Shown here: positions 1-7,162 of the stretch, one piece after another | Layout: every line of letters starts with the position of its first letter | Numbering within the stretch: position 1 is the first letter of the stretch | Source of the DNA: Thauera terpenica 58Eu | Lineage (GTDB): Bacteria; Pseudomonadota; Gammaproteobacteria; Burkholderiales; Rhodocyclaceae | NCBI RefSeq assembly: GCF_000443165.1 | Contig: NZ_ATJV01000057.1 | Span: forward strand, 1-43,511 | DNA: 43,511 nucleotides | Reading direction: 5' to 3' | Notes under the pieces: generated by a model | Databases searched by the model: none | Told to the model about the DNA's origin: nothing | The model's input: only the letters and a program-made list of their open reading frames with translations | Position numbers and translations under genes: made by a program

Positions 1-83
1 GCGGGCGCATCCGTGAAGTACCTGTCCCATAGATCTTCCCTCCGTAGCTGGCTATAAATTACACCAGCACACCGTGGGACTAA

Positions 84-659
84 ACACCTAGGGAGAAGGG
101 GTTCCATGGTGCAAGCATCACTGACATCTCCACCCTGGCAGGGGTGAGTGCCGGGCACATCTATTACTATTTCGCGAACAAGGAAGAGATCATTGCCGCA
201 ATCGCAGAAGCCGAGCTCGAAGCCTTGCTCGAGATCCATGACAGCGTGCGCAATGAACGCGATGTGGTTGAAGCAATCGTCAGGCGTTCGGGCGACGTGG
301 CTCTGTATTACGCGAATCCGGAGAACGCGCGTCTGAGACTGGAAATCCTTGCCGAAGGCGCGCGGAACCCGCGCATTTTGGCTCTTGTTCGTGCGCTGGA
401 TCTGCGCGCGCGAGAGAGCGCGTACAAGATCTTGCGTCTTGCAAACGGAGCCCTGGACGGCGAAGTGCTTGAGAAGACTATTTCGGTGCAGTATGAAATG
501 ATTAGTGCGATCGTCTCAGGTTTCACCGCGAGAGCGGTCCGCGGCGTCGAAACCGACAAGCAATTGCTTCGTGTGTCAGTCATGGAAACGGTCAGTCATG
601 TGCTCCGAACGCGCGTGGCACCTATCGAACCAGCAGGGAATCCGTGCTCGATTCCGTGA
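84..659 (+). pseudogene. TetR/AcrR-family regulator, 5'-truncated
   Basis: The frame is open from just after a stop at 81-83 to the stop at 657-659 (191 codons). It contains the second half of a TetR helix-turn-helix, ending in GHIYYYFANKEE (about 147-182), then an all-helical ligand and dimerisation domain. TetR proteins usually have about 20-25 residues before the point where this frame opens, including helix 1. No ATG lies in frame before the helix-turn-helix; the first usable GTG (144) would delete most of it. I therefore read it as a broken gene whose 5' end was lost between about 81 and 92. The DNA is less GC-rich than the flagellar genes. An alternative is a real start hidden by a sequencing frameshift. 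The regulatory target is unknown. Confidence 0.7.
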
Positions 660-825
660 TCATGGCTGCGCGTGTTCAATGCGCTGTCTTTGCCGGTAGC
701 TGTGCATTCACTGCCGCCTTCGCAGTGCGTTGTTGACGCAGGTCAAGGGCTATGTTCAGTGAGCGCATTAGCGCGAGGTGTGCGGTCGGCACAGGCGAGG
801 CGGAGCGGCGACGTTCGCGGCAAAC

Positions 826-879
826 TGTTAGCGTCGATGTGAATCTGACCCACGGGTCAGGTTTACGTCGGCGTTGACA
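826..879. mobile_element. 54-bp mini-element: two abutting IS-like terminal repeats
   Basis: Two 26-bp arms (826-851 and 854-879) form an imperfect inverted repeat separated by 2 bp. The arms match at 20 of 26 positions and every mismatch is a transition. The outer tips are TG and CA, and the element is flanked on both sides by the same hexamer GCAAAC (820-825 and 880-885), as expected of a target-site duplication. TG/CA tips, the TGACCCAC-like inner sequence and a duplication of 4-8 bp fit IS21-family ends, but that family assignment is from memory. The simplest reading is an insertion sequence reduced to its two ends, or a minimal non-autonomous derivative. Confidence 0.6.
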
Positions 880-1078
880 GCAAACGGCATCAAACCATCA
901 TGCGGGTAAGTATGTGGGTAAAATCGGAATAGATGCGCTGAAAATTGTAGCAATAAATGAAGGTTGCGGTGTTTTCGGCAGTACAGGACATCATGAACAT
1001 GCCGGTGTGATAGTTTGCGGCATCGGCACGGCGCTTTGAGCGTGCGTCGTCCTCTGCAAGACACCCAGACACAGCATC

Positions 1079-1101
1079 AGCGGGCCCAGGCCCGCTTTTT
1101 T
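1079..1101 (+). terminator. Rho-independent terminator
   Basis: An 8-bp GC-rich stem (AGCGGGCC at 1079-1086, GGCCCGCT at 1089-1096) with a 2-base loop is followed by a T run at 1096-1101. The T run is on the plus side only, so it stops rightward transcription and does not serve the minus-strand PilZ gene that ends at 1124. Confidence 0.75.
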
Positions 1102-1123
1102 ACGTGCGCCGCTGCCAGCCGTT

Positions 1124-1900
1124 TCAGATGCCGCCTCGCTCGCGCGCGTTGCGTTCGCGTTCAGTGTTGAAGATGTAGCGCTGGATGACATTCTCGCCGC
1201 TGCGTGAAAGGCCGACGAACTGGCAACCCAGGCGCAGCAGTTCGGTGCCGCTGCGCTGGGTGTTGTGGTTGATGTTGCGCACTTCCAGGCGTAGCGGGAT
1301 GGGGTCGAGCTCTGGCAGGCGCAGGGTGCAGTCGTCGAGCTTGCCGCCAATGACGAACTCCGCCACCGCGGTTGGCAGTTGCAGCGCCACGCCGCCGACG
1401 CTGATATCGAGCACGCGCGCATCGACTTGCCGTGGTGTGTCATCCACCCCCTTGGCGTTGAGGATGCAGCTCGGTGCGTGGGCGATCGGCACCTGCAGCC
1501 GGAAAAACTCCCGGCGCTGCAGGCGCAGGATGCGCTCGGGCACCGGCGCGCGGAAAGCGTTGTGGCCGCTGCGGCTCACTTCCTGCAACTCGCTCAGTGC
1601 AAACTGGATGCGGATGCGATCGAGCTGGGTCACGCACAACAGGCGATCGTCCGCCAGCACGCGGCGGTTGATGCTTGTGTCCGGGCTGACATCGAGAAAC
1701 AGGCTGTCCTCATCCTCGGACAGCCCGATGAGCGCGGTGACGAAGGACTGCTTGTTGCCGAAATGGGCGGCGATCAGGGCGTGATGCTCCATCAGCTCTT
1801 CGAGCAGCTGGCGGATCTGGCGGCGACCATGGAGGGTGTATTTTTCCAGCTCATCGCTGCCACTGATGTCGACAGGTGCCTGTTGGATTTCGTCTGACAT
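1124..1900 (-). CDS. YcgR-type PilZ flagellar brake protein (copy 2)
   Basis: A 258-residue cytoplasmic protein with the YcgR layout: an N-terminal beta-barrel regulator domain (about 20-125) and a C-terminal PilZ domain (about 130-240). The c-di-GMP signature is present as RLQRREFFR (RxxxR type) followed by DISVGGV (D/NxSxxG). YcgR proteins bind c-di-GMP and slow the flagellar motor at the stator-rotor interface. It starts 11 bp after the stop of a second PilZ gene and closes the flagellar cluster, so both are probably expressed with the late flagellar genes. The motor role is inferred from family and location. Confidence 0.85.
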   Translation of the reverse strand: MSDEIQQAPVDISGSDELEKYTLHGRRQIRQLLEELMEHHALIAAHFGNKQSFVTALIGLSEDEDSLFLDVSPDTSINRRVLADDRLLCVTQLDRIRIQFALSELQEVSRSGHNAFRAPVPERILRLQRREFFRLQVPIAHAPSCILNAKGVDDTPRQVDARVLDISVGGVALQLPTAVAEFVIGGKLDDCTLRLPELDPIPLRLEVRNINHNTQRSGTELLRLGCQFVGLSRSGENVIQRYIFNTERERNARERGGI

Positions 1901-1911
1901 GGCGGGCGGGT

Positions 1912-2757
1912 CTAGCGCAAGGCGCGTTGGCGGGCGTTGCGCGCACGTTCGACCTTGAGGATGTAGCGCTGGATGGTGTCTTCGGCGCCGCGCGGCATGT
2001 GGGTGAACTGGCAGCCGGCACGCAGCATCTCGATGCCGTTGGGGGTGGTGATGCGAAACAGGTTGCGCACGCTCAGCCGGGCAGGAATGGGTGCGCTGCC
2101 GGGCAGCTTGAGCTGACAGTCCATGAGTTCCATGCCGGCTTCCAGCGCCGCATCCGCTGGCGGTACGGCGATGGCGACACCCCCACCGCTGATGTCCAGG
2201 ACGCGCAGATCGGCGTTGCGCACGACGCCGTCGGTGTGGCGCAAGGGCAGGGTGCAGGTCAGTGACTGCGTCACCGGGGCCTGCAGGCGGTAGAACTCAC
2301 GCCTTTGCAGGCGCAGCAGTTGTTGCGGCAGCGCGGCCCGAAAGGCCGCGCTGCCTTCCGAGCTGGTCAGCTGCAGGCTTTTCAGGCCGAACTGGATGCG
2401 CACGCGGTCGAGCTGGGTCACGCAGTCGAGCACCACGGCTTGATCGGGATCCGTGGTCGCAGCGTCTTCAGCCCTGCTTGCGCCCGCGGTCGGGTTCCTG
2501 GCCTCGCCCATGATGCGGGCGTTGATCGCGTCGTCGCGGCTGGCGTCGATGACCAGGCTTTCGCCGTCTTCGGCCACGCCCAGGATGGCGGTGATGAAGG
2601 TATCCGTGCCCGGTCGCAGGCGCGCGCTGAGCAGCGCGTGGGCCTCGATGAGCTGACGCAGGATGGCGGCGATCTCGCGTCGATCGCTGAGCAGATAGCG
2701 CGCTTCGTCGTCGGCGTGAATCAGCTCGACGCGGGTGTGTTCGTGTTCGATGGCCAT
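1912..2757 (-). CDS. YcgR-type PilZ flagellar brake protein (copy 1)
   Basis: A 281-residue paralogue of the following gene with the same architecture: YcgR N-terminal domain (about 15-150, with a longer insertion near residues 80-105) and PilZ domain with RLQRREFYR and DISGGGV motifs. The tails of both proteins are similar (IQRYI followed by an Arg-rich end), which points to tandem duplication and divergence. It is expected to bind c-di-GMP and act on the flagellar motor. About 140 bp separate it from the upstream flhB-like gene, so it may have its own promoter, although I did not recognise one. Confidence 0.85.
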   Translation of the reverse strand: MAIEHEHTRVELIHADDEARYLLSDRREIAAILRQLIEAHALLSARLRPGTDTFITAILGVAEDGESLVIDASRDDAINARIMGEARNPTAGASRAEDAATTDPDQAVVLDCVTQLDRVRIQFGLKSLQLTSSEGSAAFRAALPQQLLRLQRREFYRLQAPVTQSLTCTLPLRHTDGVVRNADLRVLDISGGGVAIAVPPADAALEAGMELMDCQLKLPGSAPIPARLSVRNLFRITTPNGIEMLRAGCQFTHMPRGAEDTIQRYILKVERARNARQRALR

Positions 2758-2899
2758 GGGCTGGGTTCGGGGTGGGGCGGCCGCTGTGGGGCCGCGCTCG
2801 ATGTCCCTGCTTATAGCACGACTGTGCGCCGCCGTGCCTTGGCCGGAATCAGCCGGGTGCCGTGTGCGCGGCTGTGGTGGGTGCCAGGGTCAGCCATGC

Positions 2900-3256
2900 T
2901 CAGGGCGTCTCGGGTCGCGGACGCAGCGACGCGGGCAGGTTCTGCGGCTGAGGCGGTGCGGCGGCCTGGGCCGCGTCCTGCTCCACCCGATACAGCCAGG
3001 CCAGGAGCTCGGCGACCGCGACGTAGAGCTGGGGCGGGATGCGGGTGTCGAGGTCGACCTGCATCAGCAGCCCGACCAGCTCGGGCGATTCGTGCACGTA
3101 CACGCCGGCTTCTTGTGCGCGCTCTATGATCTCTCGCGCCACCACGCCCTTGCCCTTGGCGACCACGCGCGGCGCGGCTTCGCCCGCGGTGTAGGCCAGC
3201 GCCACCGCTTCGTTGCGTGCGGGTGACTTGGGGCTGTTGGGGCCGGGCTCAGTCAT
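2900..3256 (-). CDS. FlhB C-terminal-domain-like protein (FlhX type)
   Basis: A 118-residue protein matching the cytoplasmic export-switch domain of FlhB/YscU proteins: NEAVALAYTAGEAAPRVVAK near the start, then VAREIIERAQEAGVYVHESP and the VDLDTRIPPQLYVAVAELLAW segment. There are no membrane helices, and the NPTH autocleavage motif is missing; the frame begins at the equivalent of the C-terminal cleavage product. Free-standing domains of this kind (FlhX) can partly stand in for the FlhB C-terminal piece in substrate switching. Its start lies inside the end of the fliK-like gene (8-bp overlap), suggesting translational coupling. Membrane-bound FlhB is not in this window. Confidence 0.8.
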   Translation of the reverse strand: MTEPGPNSPKSPARNEAVALAYTAGEAAPRVVAKGKGVVAREIIERAQEAGVYVHESPELVGLLMQVDLDTRIPPQLYVAVAELLAWLYRVEQDAAQAAAPPQPQNLPASLRPRPETP

Positions 3257-4358
3257 GCTGGCGCTCCACCACCAGGCCGGTCAGCTTGAGGTTGGCGGCC
3301 TCCAGGGCCGAGGCCAGTTCGGCCGCGCGTGCATCCAGGGCGCTCATCGTCGCCGCGTCATCGGTGCGCAAGCGCAGGGCCACGCCGGCCGGGGTGAGGT
3401 GCAGCTGCGCCTCCACGTTGCCCAGGCGCGGCAGGGTGAGGCGCAAGGTGGTGTTCCAGTTCTGTTCGGTCTGCTCGCCGTCCTCGCCATCGTGTTCGGG
3501 GTCTTCGATGATCCATTCGATGGCTTGCCCCGGCCAGGCCTGGCCCTGCCAGATGTATTGCTGCGTGGCGAGCGCGTCGAGTTGCTGATGCACCAGCGGG
3601 AGCAGCCGCTCGGGTATGGGTTGGGTGCGCAGCGCAGCGCTGTCGTCGGCGCTGGCGGCGAGCGCTGCGGCGCTGGGGCGCCCGCCTGCCTCGGCTGCCT
3701 CAGAGCGCACGCCCGGCGGCGCAGTCTGCGCGGGAGTCTGGGCAGGCGTGCCTGCGGGGCGGCCGGTGCTCGCCTGCGCCTGCGGTTCGCGCATCAGGCT
3801 GGCGGTGTCGCGCGCGCCCATCACCCATTCGGCTTGATGCGCTTCGTAGAACATGCCGCTTTGCCCCAGCGCCTGGCGCAGCAAGGGCGCGAGCTGGGCG
3901 CCGCTGGTCGGTGGCGCGCCAAGAAGGGGCTGGTTGGCGGCAAGGCTGGGTGGTGGGGGCGGGGGCTGGCCGGTGAGCAGAAAACTGATCAGGCGGCCGG
4001 TCTGGCTCAGCGCGGGCTGGGCGGAAAGGGCGGCCGAGGGCGTGCCGGCGTCCTGACCAACGATGCGCGCAAACACCGCCCGTGGCGTTAGCTGCGAGAC
4101 TTCGAGTTCGAGCGTGTCACCCGACTTTGCCGCGGTGTTGAGCGACAGCGTCATCTGCTGTCCGGCGACGAGGGCGCGGAAGGTGCCGTCGGGCAGGGCG
4201 CGCTGCAGGGTGGCGAAAAAACGCTGGCCCGGCACCAGCTCGGGCAGCTGCGCCTGGATCTGACGCGCGCGCTGCAAGCCCGCTACGGGCGGCTCGGTAT
4301 TGAAGAAGCTCGCTTCGTTGATGAGGCGCAGGCGGGCGGCGAGGTCGGCGGGGATCAT
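3249..4358 (-). CDS. FliK-like flagellar hook-length control protein
   Basis: A 369-residue protein with a Pro/Ala/Gln-rich middle (about 125-245) and a C-terminal domain typical of FliK (about 270-365): a conserved run of LTLPRLGNVEAQLHLTPAGV followed by helices ending LTGLVVERQHD. FliK is exported during hook assembly and touches FlhB to switch export from hook to filament proteins. Coupling with the overlapping FlhB-domain gene fits this job. Sequence similarity outside the C-terminal domain is low in the family, so it could be a FliK paralogue rather than the main ruler protein, which might be encoded with the hook genes elsewhere. Confidence 0.75.
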   Translation of the reverse strand: MIPADLAARLRLINEASFFNTEPPVAGLQRARQIQAQLPELVPGQRFFATLQRALPDGTFRALVAGQQMTLSLNTAAKSGDTLELEVSQLTPRAVFARIVGQDAGTPSAALSAQPALSQTGRLISFLLTGQPPPPPPSLAANQPLLGAPPTSGAQLAPLLRQALGQSGMFYEAHQAEWVMGARDTASLMREPQAQASTGRPAGTPAQTPAQTAPPGVRSEAAEAGGRPSAAALAASADDSAALRTQPIPERLLPLVHQQLDALATQQYIWQGQAWPGQAIEWIIEDPEHDGEDGEQTEQNWNTTLRLTLPRLGNVEAQLHLTPAGVALRLRTDDAATMSALDARAAELASALEAANLKLTGLVVERQHD

Positions 4359-4387
4359 GGCCGGCGAGGGGCGGCTGAGCGGCCCCG

Positions 4388-4717
4388 CTATGCGCCGAAG
4401 GCGGCGTAAGCCTGGCGCACGCTGCGGTCACGCACTGCGCCCGACAACAACTGGCGGGTGCTTTCCAGGCAGGGCACCGTGTGTTCGCGGATGCGCGCGT
4501 CAAGCGCGAGGATCGCCTGCAGTGCCTCATGCAGGGCGGGCAGATCCGCAGGCTTGGCGTGGTCGACGAAGCCCCCGGTCGCCTGCAGGGCGGTGCGCAA
4601 TTGGGCGCACTGCTCGCCCATGGCGGCGAGCGCCTCCCAGTTGTTGGCTTCGGCCAGGTCAAGCATGTCGTTGTAGCGTGCCAGCATCTGGTGCAGGGTT
4701 TCAAGCGTCGTGGGCAT
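4388..4717 (-). CDS. fliT: Flagellar chaperone FliT
   Basis: A small helical protein of 109 residues placed directly after fliS, as fliT usually is. It opens with a helix containing LHQMLARYNDMLDLAEANNWEAL, typical of FliT-family chaperones, followed by two further amphipathic helices. FliT binds the filament-cap protein FliD before export and, in enterics, also restrains FlhDC. A GAGGA ribosome-binding site precedes the ATG and the gap to fliS is 9 bp. FliT sequences diverge strongly, so the call rests partly on position and size. Confidence 0.75.
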   Translation of the reverse strand: MPTTLETLHQMLARYNDMLDLAEANNWEALAAMGEQCAQLRTALQATGGFVDHAKPADLPALHEALQAILALDARIREHTVPCLESTRQLLSGAVRDRSVRQAYAAFGA

Positions 4718-4726
4718 GGGATTTCC

Positions 4727-5152
4727 TCAGCCAGGCTGTGCGGCGTTGGCGCCGGCGGTGGTGTTGACGGCGATGCCTTGCCATGCCGTCCGCAGCCCGC
4801 TCAGCAGCTCGATCACCTCGTCGAGTGCGGCGCGGTTGTTGTGCAGGTTGGCATAGAGCAGGCGGTCGGCCATGTAGTCGTACAAGGCGTACAAGCGCTC
4901 GGCGAGCTCGCCGCCGGCGTTCAGGTCGAGACTGATCTTCAGACCGTTGATGATGATCTCTATCGTTTTGGAGATCTGTTCGCCCTTGACCGGAATCTGC
5001 TTGTTGTCCATCGCCACGCCGGCCGCCGTGGCCGCCATGATGGCGCCGTCGAACAGCATCAGGATGAGCTTGTGCGGATCGGCAGCGCTGACGCCGGTTT
5101 CCACCCCGATTCGGGCGTAGGCATTGGCGCGGGCAAAGGAGCTTCCAAACAT
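4727..5152 (-). CDS. fliS: Flagellin chaperone FliS
   Basis: 141 residues with clear FliS features: an N-terminal Y-rich start (ANAYARIGVETGV), then DPHKLILMLFDGA at about 25-38, and the four-helix bundle continuing through NAGGELAERLYALYDYM. FliS binds the C-terminal disordered end of flagellin in the cytoplasm and keeps it from polymerising before export. It lies 23 bp after fliD and 9 bp before fliT, the standard order, and has a GAGGG ribosome-binding site. Confidence 0.93.
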   Translation of the reverse strand: MFGSSFARANAYARIGVETGVSAADPHKLILMLFDGAIMAATAAGVAMDNKQIPVKGEQISKTIEIIINGLKISLDLNAGGELAERLYALYDYMADRLLYANLHNNRAALDEVIELLSGLRTAWQGIAVNTTAGANAAQPG

Positions 5153-5175
5153 GATCTTGCCCTCTTGAAAACGGA

Positions 5176-6552
5176 TTATTTCTTGTTGAAACTGGACAGG
5201 GAGGCCAGCTGCTGTTCGAGATAGGTGCTGGTCTGCAACATGCCCGAAACCAGGGTGTCGAGTGCGGTGTATTGCGCCTTGTAGCGTGCTTCTATGCCGT
5301 CCAGCCTCTGCTCGAGTGTCTGGCGCTGCTTGTCGATGCTGGTGATGGAGCTCTGCAGCCCGGTGGTCTTGCCGGTGATCACCCCTTCCGAGCCGATCAG
5401 ACCGGTGATGATGCCGTCCATCGAGCGGCCGTAGCCCGCGGCCACCTTGGCCACGCCGGCAAAGTCTGCCGCCAGCGCCTTGTCGAGCTTGCCGCTGTCC
5501 AGTTTCAGGCTGCCATCCTTCTGCGTCGAGATGCCGATGTCCGACAGGGTCTTCTTGTCCAGGCCCGCGAGCTCGGCGGGCACGCTCGACAGCATCGAGC
5601 GCATCTTGGAGTCCGCGCCGCGCAACGCGGAGTCGCCCAGCAACGCGCCGGCCTTGTCGGTGCTGGGGTCGTAGCGGCCGAGATCGCGTGCGAGCGTGTT
5701 GTATTCGTTGTAGGCACTCACGAACTTCTCCAGCACCTTGTTGATGCTCGAGGTGTCGCGCGCCAGCGTCAGCGTCACCGGCTTGTCGGCCTCGGTCGCT
5801 TTCTTCAGGTCTATGGTCACGCCTTCGAGTGCGTCACTTATCTTGTTGCTTTGCGACTCGATCGCCACACCGTTGAGCGTGATCAGCGCGCTCTGTGCCG
5901 TCTGCTGTGTGGTGAAGTTGGCGGTGGGCGCCGCGGGCGAATAGTCCAGCCCGCTCACGCCCGACAGGCTGATGAACTGTTTCGAGCCGCCTTCGTTGGC
6001 GCTCAGCACCAGCTGCGGGCCGGCGTCGCCGTTGATCACTGCCGCCGTCACCCCGGCATTGGCGCCGTTGATGGCGTCGCGCACGGCGCTGAGGCTGCCG
6101 TCGCCTATGCTTACCGTGGTGCTCCTGGTGGTGGCCGTGCCGTCGGCCGAGCCGAGCGAGATCGTCAGCTCGCCGCTGCCGATGCTGGTGCCGGCGGCGG
6201 AGATGAGGCGGTTTTCCTTCGCCAGCTGGGTGACTTCAAGCGAATACTTGCCCGGCACCGTGCCGTCGGTGGCGGTGACGCTCGCCACGCCGTCATCGGA
6301 AAGCGTGCCGCTGTAAGTCGAGTAAAAATCCAGCGCATTGCCGCCCGCCGGCAGCTTGAGGCCGGCGATGGCGTTCTGCAGCGTGGACAGCGAGCTCTTG
6401 ATCGAACCGAAGGCGGAGATTCTTGCCTGTACGCTGGCTTCCTTCGTGTCGAGTGCCTTCAGCGGCTGGCGCTCGATTTCCATGAGCTGGCTGACGATGC
6501 CGCTGACATCGATGCCGGAACCCAGGCCACCAACGGAAAGGGACGAAGCCAT
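5176..6552 (-). CDS. fliD: Flagellar filament cap protein FliD
   Basis: 458 residues from the ATG at 6552, which has AGGAG about 7 bases upstream; an in-frame ATG 36 bases earlier lacks this. The N-terminus has the FliD_N pattern ASSLSVGGLGSGIDVSGIVS followed by QLMEIERQPL, and the C-terminus ends in coiled-coil helices (SITSIDKQRQTLEQRLDGIE) with the Tyr-Lys-rich turn ARYKAQYTALDTLV. FliD forms the pentameric cap that folds flagellin subunits at the filament tip. It sits between flaG and fliS. Confidence 0.93.
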   Translation of the reverse strand: MASSLSVGGLGSGIDVSGIVSQLMEIERQPLKALDTKEASVQARISAFGSIKSSLSTLQNAIAGLKLPAGGNALDFYSTYSGTLSDDGVASVTATDGTVPGKYSLEVTQLAKENRLISAAGTSIGSGELTISLGSADGTATTRSTTVSIGDGSLSAVRDAINGANAGVTAAVINGDAGPQLVLSANEGGSKQFISLSGVSGLDYSPAAPTANFTTQQTAQSALITLNGVAIESQSNKISDALEGVTIDLKKATEADKPVTLTLARDTSSINKVLEKFVSAYNEYNTLARDLGRYDPSTDKAGALLGDSALRGADSKMRSMLSSVPAELAGLDKKTLSDIGISTQKDGSLKLDSGKLDKALAADFAGVAKVAAGYGRSMDGIITGLIGSEGVITGKTTGLQSSITSIDKQRQTLEQRLDGIEARYKAQYTALDTLVSGMLQTSTYLEQQLASLSSFNKK

Positions 6553-6622
6553 GACGTTTCTCCTGTGAATCTGCTTGTCTGCAGGCAAACCGGCGACGCC
6601 GGTCCGAATCCAGAAGCAAGAA

Positions 6623-7081
6623 TCAGACCTTCTGTTCCACCAGCAAGCCCTTCAGCTTGCCCAGCGCGCGCGCGATGTCCAGCATCTCTTCGGACGGGAT
6701 CTGGCGCAGCACTTCCTCGGTCTGGCGGTCCACCACTTTTACCACGGTACGGCCCGAATCGTCGTCGATGCTGAACTGCAGGTTGTTGGTCATGGTTTCG
6801 ACAAAGCGCTGCACGTCCTCGACGGCTTTTTCGACTTGCCCGGGGCTGACGACTTTTGCGCCGGGCTCGTCCGCGCCCTGTGTTCGCTGCGAGGTGAGCG
6901 CCTGGGGGCCGGCAGGTGGTGCGGCGCGCACACCACTGGCCTGGATGTCGCCCTGCGCCAGGCCAGCGCCGTGGGCGTTCGCGCCGTCCATGTCCGCTGG
7001 CCTGGGGTTGGGGGCAATGGGTGGGGCAGGGGCGGTGGGCGGCAGCATGTTCGCGCTGGGGCCCGGAGGCTGGACATTCAT
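6623..7081 (-). CDS. flaG: FlaG-family flagellar protein
   Basis: 152 residues: a Pro/Ala-rich N-terminal half without clear structure, then a FlaG domain (about 85-150) with LQFSIDDDSGRTVVKVVD and RQIPSEEMLDIARAL. FlaG proteins influence filament length or cap function in several bacteria; the mechanism is not well settled. The gene lies between flagellin and fliD, the usual place, and has an AGGAG site before the ATG at 7081. Confidence 0.88.
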   Translation of the reverse strand: MNVQPPGPSANMLPPTAPAPPIAPNPRPADMDGANAHGAGLAQGDIQASGVRAAPPAGPQALTSQRTQGADEPGAKVVSPGQVEKAVEDVQRFVETMTNNLQFSIDDDSGRTVVKVVDRQTEEVLRQIPSEEMLDIARALGKLKGLLVEQKV

Positions 7082-7102
7082 GTCGAACTCCTGATGCGAT
7101 AA

Positions 7103-7132
7103 GGGGCGCAGGGTATTTTCACCCTGCGCCCC
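7103..7132 (-). terminator. Hairpin after flagellin gene 1
   Basis: A perfect 11-bp stem (GGGGCGCAGGG at 7103-7113, CCCTGCGCCCC at 7122-7132) with an 8-base loop lies between the flagellin stop and flaG. Read on the minus strand it is followed by TTATCG rather than a T run, so it may act as a partial terminator or 3'-end stabiliser that sets flagellin mRNA above flaG-fliD. Confidence 0.5.
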
Positions 7133-7162
7133 GGTTCAGCCAAGTGCTTCAAGCGCCAGTTC

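Larger units (their letters stand above)
660..1123. other. Gene-poor stretch with insertion scar and terminator
   Basis: I see no convincing gene in this 464-bp stretch. It holds a 54-bp dyad element (826-879) flanked by GCAAAC direct repeats, then about 200 bp of lower GC, and a strong plus-strand terminator hairpin at 1079-1101 with no recognisable gene in front of it. Short open frames on the minus strand (for example 828-1064) have no coding character. Confidence 0.5.

Noticed and set aside
874-902. TTGACA at the right end of the 54-bp element as a promoter for an sRNA
   Set aside because: A -10 at the right distance (897-902, ATCATG) is poor; the TTGACA is part of the inverted-repeat tip.
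828-1064. Minus-strand open frame of 78 codons
   Set aside because: It crosses the insertion scar, is rich in Arg/His/Cys and has no ribosome-binding site; no sign of a real protein.
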